Of a stretch of 64,000 nucleotides of DNA, positions 28,757 to 39,236 are shown piece after piece (the stretch's first letter is position 1; each line of letters begins with the position of its first letter). The translations under genes and the position numbers were made by a program. The notes beneath the pieces are model-generated. The model worked only from the letters and a program-made list of their open reading frames with translations. It did not search any database and was not told the origin of the DNA. Source of the DNA: Rhodobacterales bacterium HKCCE2091 (GTDB lineage: Bacteria > Pseudomonadota > Alphaproteobacteria > Rhodobacterales > Rhodobacteraceae); the NCBI GenBank assembly GCA_015689685.1, contig WVSL01000020.1, positions 1-64,000 of the forward strand, in the 5' to 3' direction.

Positions 28757-31063
28757 TCAGGGCACCTGGCGGCGCACGGTGTCGGACAGGTCGGCGAGCG
28801 AGAAGGGCTTGGCCAGGAACACCGCCTGCGGGATGTCGGGGAACTTGCCGTAGGCGTCCTCCGCGTAGCCCGACATGAACACGATGCCGACGTCGGGGCG
28901 GGACCTCAGCGCCTCCCGCACCCAGGTCGGGCCGTCGCGGCCGGGCATGATCATGTCGGTGACGAACACGTCGACTTCCAGCCCCTCGTCGTCGAGGATT
29001 TCCAGCGCGTGGTCGCCGCTTTCGGCCTCGACCACCGAGAATCCCTTGAGCTTCAGCGCCCGCGACGCGAAGGCGCGGACCGGGGCCTCGTCCTCGACCA
29101 GCAACACGACGCCGGTGCTCTCGCGCGGCATGGCAGCGGCCCCTGCCCGCGACGGCGCCTTCGGCGCGGGGGTCTCGGAGGGCCAGTCATGGGCCGGGAA
29201 GTAGAGCCGGAAGGTGGAGCCCGCGCCGACCACGCTGTCGGCGAAGATGTAGCCGCCGGACTGCTTGACGATGCCGTAGGCCATCGACAGGCCGAGCCCG
29301 GTGCCCTCGCCCACGGTCTTGGTGGTGTAGAACGGCTCGAATATCCGGACGATCCGGTCCTCGGGGATGCCGACGCCCTCGTCCGACACCTCGATCACAG
29401 CGTAGGTCCCCGTCGGCACCACCGCGTCGCCGCGCTGCATCGGCGCGTCGAGCCGTTCCATCCGGGTCACGATCCGGATCGGCCCGCCCTCGGGCATGGC
29501 GTCGCGGGCGTTCACCACGAGGTTCATCAGCACCTGGTCCAAGAGCCGCCGGTCGGCGCGGATCGGCTGCAGCGCCGGGTCCTGGCTGAGATGCAGGGTC
29601 ACCCGCTCGCCCACGAGCCGGTTCAGCAGGTGCGTGAGGTCGGCCATCGTGTCCCGCAGGTCGATCAGTTCCGGCTTCATCGTCTGCTTGCGCGAGAACG
29701 CGAGAAGCTGGCCGACGAGGCTCGCCGCGCGGTTGGCGTTCTGGTGGATCTGCACGAGGTCGGCGTAGTCGAGGTCGCCTTGGTCGTGGCGCAGGAGCAG
29801 GAGATCGCAATGCCCGGTGATCGCGGTCAGGAGGTTGTTGAAGTCGTGCGCAACGCCGCCCGCAAGCTCGCCGATCGCCTGCATCTTCTGGCTTTGCGCG
29901 AACTGCTGTTGCAGCGATTGCAGGTCGGTCGCGTCCTGCAGCACGGCCAGGACCCGTGCCTCGCCGTCGTCCTGCACCCGGCCGAGCGTGATCTTGACCG
30001 AACATTCGTCGGCCCGGAGCAGCGCGCGCACCACCTCGGGTCGGTTCGGCAGGCGATCCTCCAGGATGTCCTGCATCCAGTCCCGCACCAGCCGCCCCGG
30101 CCCCTCGACCACCTTGTCGAGCGTCAGTTCGGTCTGGCCCTCGGGCACGCCCAAGAGCGCGCGCGCGGCGGCGTTGCAGGACAGGATGCGCCCGTCCGCC
30201 CGCGCCAGAAGGGTCGGCACCGGCAGCACGTCCAGCATCCCGGCCGGAAGTGACAGGGACGGCCCGATATCGGGGCCCGGGATCGCGTAGATCTCGCGCC
30301 GTCCGTCACCGGTCGCGGCCTCGATCACCGTCGCCTCCACCGGACCGTCCGCGCCGGCGAGTTCCATCCGCGCGCCGGACATGACCTGCCGGTCGCCGAA
30401 GATCGCCGCCAGCGACCGCGCGCGCTGGCCAAGCAGGTTGCGCATCGCGTCGTTCATCGACAGCACCGTGCCGTTCTGGCTGGCGAGCAGCATGGGCAGC
30501 GCGATGCCGTCGCCCTGCCGGGTCGCGACCGCCACGCCCTCGTCGATCCGCCAGAGCGCGCCGTCCCCGACCCGGTGCGTGGTCAGCCGGACATGGCCGT
30601 TGCGGGTGAACACCGTTTCCCGCGCCGACCCGGTTTCGGCCATGCCGGTTTCCTGCCGGAAGACGACCGCGGGCGCGTTCACGAGAAGACCGGACAGCGC
30701 CTTGACCACCGGCTGGCCCACGCGGTCGCCGAACCGGGCACGGGCGGCGGCGTTCTGCGCCACCACCACGCCGTCGGCGGCGGTGGCGAGGCACGGGGAC
30801 GGGTCGTCGCCGATCATCCGCGACAGGTCCTGCGCGGCGAGCCCCTCCGCCGGGCGCGCACGCTGGTCGGCGGCGACGGCGTAGACGGCGAGAAGGAGGA
30901 TGGCACCGGCCGCGGCCAGGAGCGTGACAGAGACCAGCCCCGGAACCGGCATCAGCCCGACGAGGACGAGCGGCACGGCCAGAAGCCCGAGCACGATCGC
31001 CTGCCGCGGCAGCGCGGGCACGGTCAGGGCCGTCTTGCGGTCGATCGCCGCCTGGTCGGTCAC
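28757..31063 (-). CDS. cckA: hybrid histidine kinase CckA
   Basis: 768 residues. Two N-terminal membrane helices (about 22-66), PAS-like regions (about 85-380), the histidine kinase core with H406 in GGVAHDFNNLLTAITGH, the ATPase motifs (NARDAMPEGG, GTGLGLSMAYGIVKQSGG), and a C-terminal receiver with phospho-acceptor D703 in VFVTDMIMPG and Lys in FLAKPFSLADL. HDFNNLL in the dimerisation helix and this architecture are those of CckA, the kinase/phosphatase feeding ChpT and CtrA in cell cycle and, in Rhodobacterales, motility and gene-transfer-agent control. It is monocistronic here. Confidence 0.92.
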   Translation of the reverse strand: MTDQAAIDRKTALTVPALPRQAIVLGLLAVPLVLVGLMPVPGLVSVTLLAAAGAILLLAVYAVAADQRARPAEGLAAQDLSRMIGDDPSPCLATAADGVVVAQNAAARARFGDRVGQPVVKALSGLLVNAPAVVFRQETGMAETGSARETVFTRNGHVRLTTHRVGDGALWRIDEGVAVATRQGDGIALPMLLASQNGTVLSMNDAMRNLLGQRARSLAAIFGDRQVMSGARMELAGADGPVEATVIEAATGDGRREIYAIPGPDIGPSLSLPAGMLDVLPVPTLLARADGRILSCNAAARALLGVPEGQTELTLDKVVEGPGRLVRDWMQDILEDRLPNRPEVVRALLRADECSVKITLGRVQDDGEARVLAVLQDATDLQSLQQQFAQSQKMQAIGELAGGVAHDFNNLLTAITGHCDLLLLRHDQGDLDYADLVQIHQNANRAASLVGQLLAFSRKQTMKPELIDLRDTMADLTHLLNRLVGERVTLHLSQDPALQPIRADRRLLDQVLMNLVVNARDAMPEGGPIRIVTRMERLDAPMQRGDAVVPTGTYAVIEVSDEGVGIPEDRIVRIFEPFYTTKTVGEGTGLGLSMAYGIVKQSGGYIFADSVVGAGSTFRLYFPAHDWPSETPAPKAPSRAGAAAMPRESTGVVLLVEDEAPVRAFASRALKLKGFSVVEAESGDHALEILDDEGLEVDVFVTDMIMPGRDGPTWVREALRSRPDVGIVFMSGYAEDAYGKFPDIPQAVFLAKPFSLADLSDTVRRQVP

Positions 31064-31161
31064 CGCATCCTCCGGTCAAGATTCGGCGCGGAGTGTCGCC
31101 GAATATTCGTTAATCGGCTGTTAATGCTGCGCGCGACGGGCGGTTCTGTCCAGTCTTTCGC

Positions 31162-32316
31162 TCAGTCCCGGCCGATGACGGCCATGAAGAACCCGTCCGA
31201 CGCGGTCACCGGGGTCCAGACGTGCCGGGCGAGGTGCCGCCACCCGGGCGTGCGGGCAAGGAAGCCGTTGATCCGCTCGCCGTTCTCCTCGGCGAGAAGG
31301 GAGCAGGTCATGTAGACGAGCCGCCCGCCGGGCGCGACGAGGCCGCCCGCGGCGTCGAGGATCCCGTCCTGCACGCGGGTCAGCCGCTGCAATTCGTCCT
31401 CCCTCAGCCGCCACTTGGCCTCCGGATCGCGCCGCCATGTGCCGCTGCCGGAACAGGGCACGTCGGTCAGCACGACCTCGTAGGGGCCGGAAGGGTCGTC
31501 GACCGGGTGCAGGTCGGCCCCGGCGCGCAGCGCGCGGGCGGGCAGGTCCACCATGCGGGCGGGATTGGCGTCGTGAACATCGACCGGCCCGCCCGTGGCC
31601 GCGGCGATGGCGAGCGCCTTGCCGCCACCGCCGGCGCAGTAGTCGAGGATCCCGCCCCCGGGCGGCCAGTCCACCGCCGCGCAGGCCAGTTGCACCGACA
31701 AGTCCTGCGGCTCCACCATGCCCTGGGCATAGGCGGTCGACCGGTCGAGCGCCCTGCCCCCCTCGGTCACCCGCAGCGCGGTGGCGCAGCCGGGTTCGGC
31801 GACCGCGGTGATGCCGTCCTCCGCCAGCCGGGCGATGGCGTCGTCGCGCCCGAACCAGGCCACGTTGACCCGCAGGTAGAGCGGCGCGCGTTCGGCCATC
31901 GCGGCAAGGATGTCCGGCGTGGCGGCCCCATGCGCCGCCTCGATCCGGTCGCGCAGCCAGCCGGGCGTGTCGAGCACCCGCGCCGCCGACCGCCGCTGCA
32001 TGATCGCCTCGCGCTCCTCCAGCGTCAGTTCAGCGGGTGCGTGGCCCATGCCGGTGAAGATCTCGCCGAGCGGCCAGGCCTTCGACCGCGCGAGCCCGAT
32101 CACCAGCGCCCGCCCGGTCTCCCCGCCGCCGAGCTCGACGCAGACGCCCTTGGTCCGCAGCACGTCGTAGACGTGATCCCGCACGATCCGCCGGTCGGTC
32201 GATCCCGCATAGCGCGCCCCGCGGGCCCAGGTCGTCAGCGCCTTTTCCGCCGGAACGCCCCGGCGCCAGTCGTCGAGCACCTCGGCGGCGGCCTGGATGC
32301 GGGCGGCGGGGGTCAT
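31162..32316 (-). CDS. rsmB: 16S rRNA m5C methyltransferase (RsmB-like)
   Basis: 384 residues. An N-terminal NusB-like helical region (about 1-90) precedes a Rossmann SAM-methyltransferase with motif I ILDYCAGGGGK at 223-233, catalytic-site Cys C288 in TDVPCSGSGTWRRDPE and second Cys C338 in YMTCSLLAEENG, both required in RNA m5C enzymes. It probably methylates 16S rRNA; the exact base is inferred from family. It shows shorter N-terminal homology than E. coli RsmB, as usual in alphaproteobacteria. Confidence 0.85.
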   Translation of the reverse strand: MTPAARIQAAAEVLDDWRRGVPAEKALTTWARGARYAGSTDRRIVRDHVYDVLRTKGVCVELGGGETGRALVIGLARSKAWPLGEIFTGMGHAPAELTLEEREAIMQRRSAARVLDTPGWLRDRIEAAHGAATPDILAAMAERAPLYLRVNVAWFGRDDAIARLAEDGITAVAEPGCATALRVTEGGRALDRSTAYAQGMVEPQDLSVQLACAAVDWPPGGGILDYCAGGGGKALAIAAATGGPVDVHDANPARMVDLPARALRAGADLHPVDDPSGPYEVVLTDVPCSGSGTWRRDPEAKWRLREDELQRLTRVQDGILDAAGGLVAPGGRLVYMTCSLLAEENGERINGFLARTPGWRHLARHVWTPVTASDGFFMAVIGRD

Positions 32317-32389
32317 GCGGGGGCAGGAACATGCGTCATACCCCGCCTCATAGCGAAGCGGGGCACGGGAAGTCGACAGCGTTCGCGGG

Positions 32390-32842
32390 TCAGGCCGGCG
32401 CGGGCTCGGTCACGCCCCAGGCGGCCATCGCCTTGTCGACGTCCATCCACATCGGCTCGAACACGTGGCCGTCGGGGTCGGAGAAGCTGCGGCCGTACAT
32501 GAAGTCGCCCATCTCCATCTTCCGGTCGTTGTCGGTGCCGCCCGCGCCCACGGCGGCGGCGACGATCGCGTCCACCTCCTCGCGGCCGGCGCGGCTGAGA
32601 GAGATCAGGTGCTGCGCCGATTGCGCCGGGTCGGAGACAGGCCTGGGCGAGAACCCGGCGAATTTCTCGTGCTCCATGATCATCAGGTAGATCGTGTCGG
32701 AGATCTTCACGCAGGCCGAGGTCTCGTCGCAGAAGCGGTCGTCGAAGCCGAAGCCGAGCGCCGCGTAGAACGCGCGGGACCAGGCGATATCGGTGATCGG
32801 CAGGTTCAGGAAGATCATCTGGGGGGCGGTCTGGTCGGTCAT
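32390..32842 (-). CDS. VOC-family protein (glyoxalase/bleomycin-resistance fold)
   Basis: 150 residues from the ATG at 32842. Paired beta-alpha-beta modules: MIFLNLPITDIAWSRAFYAA at the start and a C-terminal DFMYGRSFSDPDGHVFEPMW, where the DPDG(H)---E segment carries the usual metal-ligand Glu. Likely a small dimeric metalloenzyme or binding protein of unknown substrate. It diverges from an HxlR regulator across a 107-base AT-rich gap, so it is probably that regulator's target. Confidence 0.87.
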   Translation of the reverse strand: MTDQTAPQMIFLNLPITDIAWSRAFYAALGFGFDDRFCDETSACVKISDTIYLMIMEHEKFAGFSPRPVSDPAQSAQHLISLSRAGREEVDAIVAAAVGAGGTDNDRKMEMGDFMYGRSFSDPDGHVFEPMWMDVDKAMAAWGVTEPAPA

Positions 32843-32889
32843 GTCGGGCTCCGGGGATTCGGGTTGCGATGGAACGACCATCGGGCTTG

Positions 32890-32929
32890 TGATTGCTTTT
32901 AGCAAGTGTTAAGTTGTTTTTTGCAATCA
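32890..32929. promoter_or_regulatory. candidate HxlR operator/promoter region
   Basis: Between the divergent VOC and HxlR genes, TGATTGC (32890-32896) and GCAATCA (32923-32929) form exact 7-base inverted arms around a strikingly AT-rich core in otherwise GC-rich DNA. The position over both promoters is what is expected for an autoregulated divergent pair. The binding protein is inferred. Confidence 0.5.
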
Positions 32930-32949
32930 TCTAGGCGGGAATACGCGGA

Positions 32950-33624
32950 ATGGCAGGCAAGCGACGCTACGAGGACGGATGCGCCTTCGCGCAGGGGCTC
33001 GACGTGGTCGGCGAACGATGGGCGCTGCTTGTGGTGCGCGAGCTGATGTTCGGCCCGAAGCGGTTCTCGGATCTCAAATCCGACCTCACCGGCATCGCGA
33101 CCAACGTCCTGACACAGCGGCTGACCGACCTCGAGGCCGCGGGCGTGATTTCCCGCCGCGACCTGCCGCCGCCGACCCGGGGCAGGGTCTACGCCCTGAC
33201 CGACTGGGGCCGGGAACTTGCGCCGGTGATCGAGGTGATGGGCCGCTGGTCCGCCCGCAACCCGCGCCTGCAATTCGGTTGGCCGCTCTCCGTCTCGGCG
33301 GCGATGATGTCGCTCGGCTCCATGTTCGACCCGTCGCGCGCCGAGGGGGTCGAGGCCGCGTTGCAGTTCGATTTCGGCGGCGAGCTCTTCGCCGTGACCG
33401 TCGCCGACCGGCGGCTTCGGGTCGATCCCGGCCGCCATCCCGCGCCGCAGGTGACGGTGACCGGCGACCAGAACGAGCTCCTGCCCGTGCTCTACGCCGG
33501 GATGCCGGTCGCGGAGGCGGAGGCGAACGGGCTGGCTGTCGAGGGCGACCGCGAGGTCCTCCGCCGTTTCGCGACGCTGTTCCCGATGCCCGACCCCGCC
33601 CCCCTGCCCGTCACCGCGACCTGA
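32950..33624 (+). CDS. HxlR-family transcriptional regulator with SCP2-like C-terminal domain
   Basis: 224 residues. The N-terminal HxlR winged helix is clear: YEDGCAFAQGLDVVGERWAL, VRELMFGPKRFSDLKSDL, NVLTQRLTDLEAAGVISRR. The family is usually about 110-150 residues; the extra 100 residues (about 118-215) resemble a sterol-carrier-like fold (ALQFDFGGELFAVTVADRRL, then PAPLPV) that may bind a hydrophobic effector. It probably controls the divergent VOC gene. A glutathione transferase remnant follows 15 bases downstream. Confidence 0.88.
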   Translation: MAGKRRYEDGCAFAQGLDVVGERWALLVVRELMFGPKRFSDLKSDLTGIATNVLTQRLTDLEAAGVISRRDLPPPTRGRVYALTDWGRELAPVIEVMGRWSARNPRLQFGWPLSVSAAMMSLGSMFDPSRAEGVEAALQFDFGGELFAVTVADRRLRVDPGRHPAPQVTVTGDQNELLPVLYAGMPVAEAEANGLAVEGDREVLRRFATLFPMPDPAPLPVTAT

Positions 33625-33639
33625 CCCGGAGACACGGAA

Positions 33640-35349
<1,710 letters not shown>

Positions 35350-35386
35350 CTATCTCACGGGCAGGACGGAATGGGAAGGGGTTCAT

Positions 35387-35522
35387 TCCGGTCCGGCGAA
35401 GCCGGCGGAATGTCCGGTGGACGTTTCAAGGAATGAACGGGCGGAGCCCAGGGGTCCGGTCCGGCGAAGCCGGCGGAATGTCCAGTGGACATTCCGAGGA
35501 ATGAACGGGCGGAGCCCCGGGG
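35387..35522. repeat. palindromic (REP-like) tandem repeat, two 68-bp copies
   Basis: Two adjacent units starting at 35387 and 35455 read TCCGGTCCGGCGAAGCCGG, then a GGAATGTCC...GGACATTCC palindrome (perfect in copy 2; slightly degenerate in copy 1), then AGGAATGAACGGGCGGAGCC. CCGGC-GAA-GCCGG is a second small hairpin in each. Located in the 450-base gap between guaB and rlmE. The rest of that gap holds a hairpin-tail motif (35598-35653) and no gene. Confidence 0.85.
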
Positions 35523-35597
35523 GCCGGCCCGGCGCATCGACCGGTCCGGGCGAGCGCGCCGGCTCGGGCCCCCTTAGGGAGCCGTCGCAGGCGCGCG

Positions 35598-35653
35598 GGC
35601 GGTCTGACGACCGCCTGACGCCTTCGGCGAAGGTATTTGTGAAGGCAAAGAGG
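35598..35653 (+). repeat. hairpin plus conserved tail motif, copy 1
   Basis: GGCGGTC-TGAC-GACCGCC is a perfect 7-bp hairpin, followed by a CCTTC-GGC-GAAGG hairpin that runs into AAGGTATTTGTGAAGGCAAA and GAGG. The tail GGTATTT--GAAGGCAAAGAGG recurs at 56240-56270 and, inverted and more divergent, at 59935-59966. It lies between the 3' end of rlmE and the 5' end of guaB. Confidence 0.6.
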
Positions 35654-35761
35654 TGCATGGTCCGGTCACCGGGACCGGGGGTCGGGCCGACCGCAGCAGC
35701 GCGGGCCGACGACGGCTTCCGAAGGGGGCCCGAGGAGGCCCACCCCCGAGGGGGCGGCGCG

Positions 35762-36463
35762 TCAGCCGCGGAAGCCGGTGGCCACCACGAACTTCTCCGA
35801 GGAATCCGCCCTGCTCGCGCCCGGCTTCACGTTCGCCACCTTGTCGAAGCGCTGTTTCAGCAGCGCCTGGAGCGTGCCTTCGGCACCGCCCGCCAGCACC
35901 TTGGCGACGAAGGTCCCGCCCTCCTCCAGCACGTCGAAGGCGAACTCCGCCGCTGCCTCGCAGAGCGCCACGATCCGCAGGTGGTCGGTCTGCTTGTGGC
36001 CCGAGGACGCGGCGGCCATGTCGCTCATCACGACGTCCGCGCGGCCGCCGAGCCAGTCCTTCACCTTGAAGTCCGCGCCGTCCTCGAGGAAATCGAGGAC
36101 GTGGAGTTCCGCGCCCGCGATCGGTTCCACCTCCTGCAGGTCGACGCCGATGATCCGCCCGACCGCCTTGCCCGACTTCTCGCCGAGCGCGTTGATCCGC
36201 GGAACCGCGACCTGGCACCAGCCGCCGGGCGCGCAGCCGAGATCGACCACCCGCGCGCCGGGCACGAGGAAGCGGTACTTGTCATCGAGTTCCATGATCT
36301 TGAACGCCGCGCGGCCGCGGAAGCCCTCGCGCCGGGCCCGCGCGACGTAGGGATCGTTGAGCTGGCGTTCGAGCCAGCGCGTCGAGGACAGCTTGCGCCC
36401 CCGCGCGGTCTTCACCTTGACCCTCAGATCGCGCTCGCCGCGCCCGCTCGTCTTCTTCGCCAT
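35762..36463 (-). CDS. rlmE: 23S rRNA 2'-O-methyltransferase RlmE (RrmJ/FtsJ)
   Basis: 233 residues from the ATG at 36463; an upstream extension has no homology. It methylates U2552 of 23S rRNA using SAM. The K-D-K-E core is visible: [16 protein letters not shown] (Lys), [15 protein letters not shown] (motif I), [17 protein letters not shown] (Asp) and [12 protein letters not shown] (Lys). In related genomes rlmE commonly directly follows ppx; here an RTX gene in the opposite direction separates the two. Confidence 0.95.
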   Translation of the reverse strand: MAKKTSGRGERDLRVKVKTARGRKLSSTRWLERQLNDPYVARARREGFRGRAAFKIMELDDKYRFLVPGARVVDLGCAPGGWCQVAVPRINALGEKSGKAVGRIIGVDLQEVEPIAGAELHVLDFLEDGADFKVKDWLGGRADVVMSDMAAASSGHKQTDHLRIVALCEAAAEFAFDVLEEGGTFVAKVLAGGAEGTLQALLKQRFDKVANVKPGASRADSSEKFVVATGFRG

Positions 36464-36798
36464 GACTGGCAGGTAGCGGCTCGGCCGTGCCGGTGCAAGC
36501 CGCGTGGCCGCGCGACCGTCGCGGCTGGTGGACGAGAGCGGCGCCACCCATTCACGATGACTGTCAGATCCTCCCGTTTCGATTGTACCGGTTTCGATTT
36601 TTGTGCCGAGACTCAAGCGCATGGCACGACAGGTCCGGTTCGGACCCAACTGTCACAGAGCCAAACCGACCGAATGGTAGGTCGACTCAAGCCCTTGTAA
36701 TGGTTGAACAAAACCGTTGCGAGACCCGCGGAATCCGGCTACCGTCCGCGCATTGCAGCCCTGTCGCCCCGGCAGGGAACATTTTGGGGGAAAGTACC

Positions 36799-37872
36799 TT
36801 GGCCACAATCAACTTGGGCAGCGGCGATGACGTGCAGGGCGGCGTCGCCGGGGAAGAGAACTCGATCGCGGGCAACGCCGGCGACGACCTGATCATCGGA
36901 CGCGGCAAGAGCGACCTGCTTCTCGGCGGACAGGACAACGACACGCTCAAGGGCGCCAACGGGGCCGACGAGCTCTACGGCGGCAGCGGCGACGACGAGA
37001 TCTACGGCGGCAACGGTGCCGACACCCTGTCCGGCGACAAGGGCGAGAACATCCTCGTCGGCGGCAACGGCAGCGACACCTTTGTCATCAACGCCGCCAT
37101 CGCGGGCCAGGGCCATGACACGATCATGGACTTCGACCTCGACCGGCAGAACCGCCGGATGACCTACAGCGACAGCCTCGAGATCAAGAACGTGGCCGGC
37201 GCGACCATCGTCTTCCAGGAAACCGCCGGCGGCGACGTGGTGGTGGAGATCGACGGGTTCGTGGTCGCGACGATCAAGGGCTCCGAGGGGCCGATCGAGG
37301 TCGAGAAGCTGCTCGCGGCGACTGAGTTCACCGGCGGCTCTCCCGCGTCCGTCTCGCTGCTCGACGCGCTCGGCGACCCGGTGCCCTACACCGTCTCGGG
37401 CACCGCGGGCGACGACCTGCTCGGCGCGGTTCCGGGGCTCGGCACCACCATCGCGGGCGGCCCCGGCGACGACACGCTGAACGGCCGCGGCAAGGACGAC
37501 GTGCTGCTCGGCGGCCCGGGCGAGGACGAGCTCAACGGTGCCAACGGCAGCGACACGCTCTACGGCGGCGGCGACAACGACGTGCTCGTCGGCGGCAATG
37601 GCGGCGACCTGCTGAACGGCGACCGCGGCTCCGATGTCCTGACCGGCGGCAACGGCGGCGACACGTTCCAGTTCACCGCCGCCCATGCCGGAACCGGCGT
37701 CGATACGATCACCGACTACGACGCCTCGGAAGGCGACGTGATCCAGATCCGGAACGGCGATCCGCTGCTGCTGACCTACACCGATACCGGCGACGACACC
37801 GAGGTCTACTACGACGGCGAACTGATCTTCGTCGTGGAGATGACCGACCCGGGCGACATCGTCGTCGGCTGA
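36799..37872 (+). CDS. RTX calcium-binding repeat protein
   Basis: 357 residues from a TTG at 36799 with GGGGGAAAG upstream; an in-frame ATG at 36700 is the alternative. Two similar halves each hold GGxGxDxLxG nonapeptide repeats (about 25-90 and 215-290: LLLGGQDNDTLKGANGADEL, LYGGGDNDVLVGGNGGDLL) followed by an end domain (DTFVINAAIAGQGHDTIMDF versus DTFQFTAAHAGTGVDTITDY), so the gene is an internal duplication. Ca2+ would fold the repeats into beta-rolls outside the cell. No signal peptide; type I secretion is expected, but no transporter is in the window. It sits between ppx and rlmE on the opposite strand. Confidence 0.88.
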   Translation: MATINLGSGDDVQGGVAGEENSIAGNAGDDLIIGRGKSDLLLGGQDNDTLKGANGADELYGGSGDDEIYGGNGADTLSGDKGENILVGGNGSDTFVINAAIAGQGHDTIMDFDLDRQNRRMTYSDSLEIKNVAGATIVFQETAGGDVVVEIDGFVVATIKGSEGPIEVEKLLAATEFTGGSPASVSLLDALGDPVPYTVSGTAGDDLLGAVPGLGTTIAGGPGDDTLNGRGKDDVLLGGPGEDELNGANGSDTLYGGGDNDVLVGGNGGDLLNGDRGSDVLTGGNGGDTFQFTAAHAGTGVDTITDYDASEGDVIQIRNGDPLLLTYTDTGDDTEVYYDGELIFVVEMTDPGDIVVG

Positions 37873-37880
37873 ACGCTGGT

Positions 37881-37911
37881 CCCGGGGGCGGCGGATCGCG
37901 CCGTCCCCGGG
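37881..37911. terminator. bidirectional hairpin between convergent RTX and ppx genes
   Basis: CCCGGGGGCGGCG pairs with CGCCGTCCCCGGG over 13 bp (one G-T pair) around a 5-base loop. It lies between the RTX stop (37872) and the ppx stop (37918), the expected place for a shared terminator, although no T-run is present. Confidence 0.65.
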
Positions 37912-37917
37912 CCGCAC

Positions 37918-39072
37918 TCAGAACGGCCCGTCCTCCAGCACCCCGTCCGACGACATCTGCGCGTAGAGCAGCCCCTCGCGCAGACCCCGGTCCGCGACCG
38001 AAAGCCGGTCCGTGGGCCAGGCCCGCAGAAGCGCCTGCAGGATCGCGGCCCCCGACATGATGAGCGTCTGGCGGTCGCGGCCGATGCGCGGGTCGCGGCG
38101 GCGGCCCTCGGGGCCGAGCGCGAGGTAGCCCGAGATCACCGTGTCGATCTGGTCCGAGGTCATCCTGAGCCCGTCGACCTTGTTCCGGTCGTAGCGCTTC
38201 AGTCCCAGGTGGGATGCCGCGACGGTCGTGACCGTGCCGCTCGTGCCGATGATCTGGAACCCTTCAAGCGACTGGTCGGCGGCATCGACATAGGGCGAGA
38301 ATTCCGCCAGCTGCTCCTCGAAATACCAGCTCATGAGCGCGAACCGGGCGCTGTCGTCGCGCACGTCGTCGTACATGTCCTTCAGCGTCGCGACGCCGAG
38401 CGGGATCGAGATCCAGTCGACCACCTTGGCGCGCGGAAACACCGTGTCCTCGTGGTCGAAGCCGTGATGCAGGCGCATGATCGCGCGGGGGCGTTCGAGG
38501 GGCGGCACGCGGGACAGGTCGATCCAGACCAGTTCCGTCGAGCCGCCGCCGATATCCACCACCAGCAGCTGCTCGGTCCGCGTGGACACCAGGGGCGCGC
38601 AGGACACCACCGCGAGGCGGGCTTCCTCCTCGGGCTGGATGATTTCCAGCGCGAGGCCGGTTTCCCGCTTGACCACCGAAATGAACTCGCCGGCGTTGGT
38701 CGCGCGGCGGCAGGCCTCGGTCGCCACCAGCCGCATTCGCTTCACGTCGTGCTGGCCGAGCTTCTTCTGGCAGATCTTCAGCGCCCCGACCGCGCGCGCC
38801 ATCGAGGACCGGCTGAGCCGCCCGGAGGCTTCCAGCCCGTGACCGAGCTGGACCGATTTTGAAAAGCTGTCGACGACATGAAGCTGGTTGCCCTTCGGCT
38901 GCGCGATGAGCATCCGGCAGGAGTTCGTGCCCAGGTCCAGCGCGGCATAGAGGTCCGCGGGATCCGGTTTCGAATTCGGTGCCAACCGTTTCTCGCCCGC
39001 CACCGGCGCCGATGGCGTCAGCGTGACGGGCCTGGGGAACGGGCCGGCACCTCTGGGTCGCTTCCGCGACAT
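37918..39072 (-). CDS. ppx: Ppx/GppA family phosphatase
   Basis: 384 residues. After a basic, Pro-rich N-terminal stretch of about 40 residues comes the ASKHA phosphatase domain: YAALDLGTNSCRMLIAQP (phosphate 1), VATEACRRATN, LLVVDIGGGSTELVWID (phosphate 2) and IIGTSGTVTTVAA. It hydrolyses polyphosphate and/or pppGpp; sequence alone does not decide which. At about 340 residues of core it lacks the extra C-terminal HD domain of E. coli Ppx, as is common in alphaproteobacteria. Confidence 0.9.
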   Translation of the reverse strand: MSRKRPRGAGPFPRPVTLTPSAPVAGEKRLAPNSKPDPADLYAALDLGTNSCRMLIAQPKGNQLHVVDSFSKSVQLGHGLEASGRLSRSSMARAVGALKICQKKLGQHDVKRMRLVATEACRRATNAGEFISVVKRETGLALEIIQPEEEARLAVVSCAPLVSTRTEQLLVVDIGGGSTELVWIDLSRVPPLERPRAIMRLHHGFDHEDTVFPRAKVVDWISIPLGVATLKDMYDDVRDDSARFALMSWYFEEQLAEFSPYVDAADQSLEGFQIIGTSGTVTTVAASHLGLKRYDRNKVDGLRMTSDQIDTVISGYLALGPEGRRRDPRIGRDRQTLIMSGAAILQALLRAWPTDRLSVADRGLREGLLYAQMSSDGVLEDGPF

Positions 39073-39236
39073 GGGGACCGCCCTCCGAATTGCGTTGCTG
39101 TCAGACTAACCATCGCCGGGCCGTCCGACAATGGCGGAACCGGGAAACCTGCCGCGACCCGGTGCGGGCGAATGCCGGACCGGCGCGAAATCGGGCAGCG
39201 GCGGCGCCGCCGCGACGGTTTCGCGGCAGCGCCGGT

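Noticed and set aside
31081-31125. CtrA-type sites (TTAA...TTAA) upstream of cckA
   Set aside because: TTAATCGGCTGTTAATG has TTAA-N7-TTAA spacing in part, but the flanking bases do not allow a confident call from one instance.
36576-36599. GTTTCGATT direct repeat upstream of the RTX gene as an operator
   Set aside because: Two 9-base copies 15 bases apart are suggestive, but without symmetry or other copies the signal is too weak.
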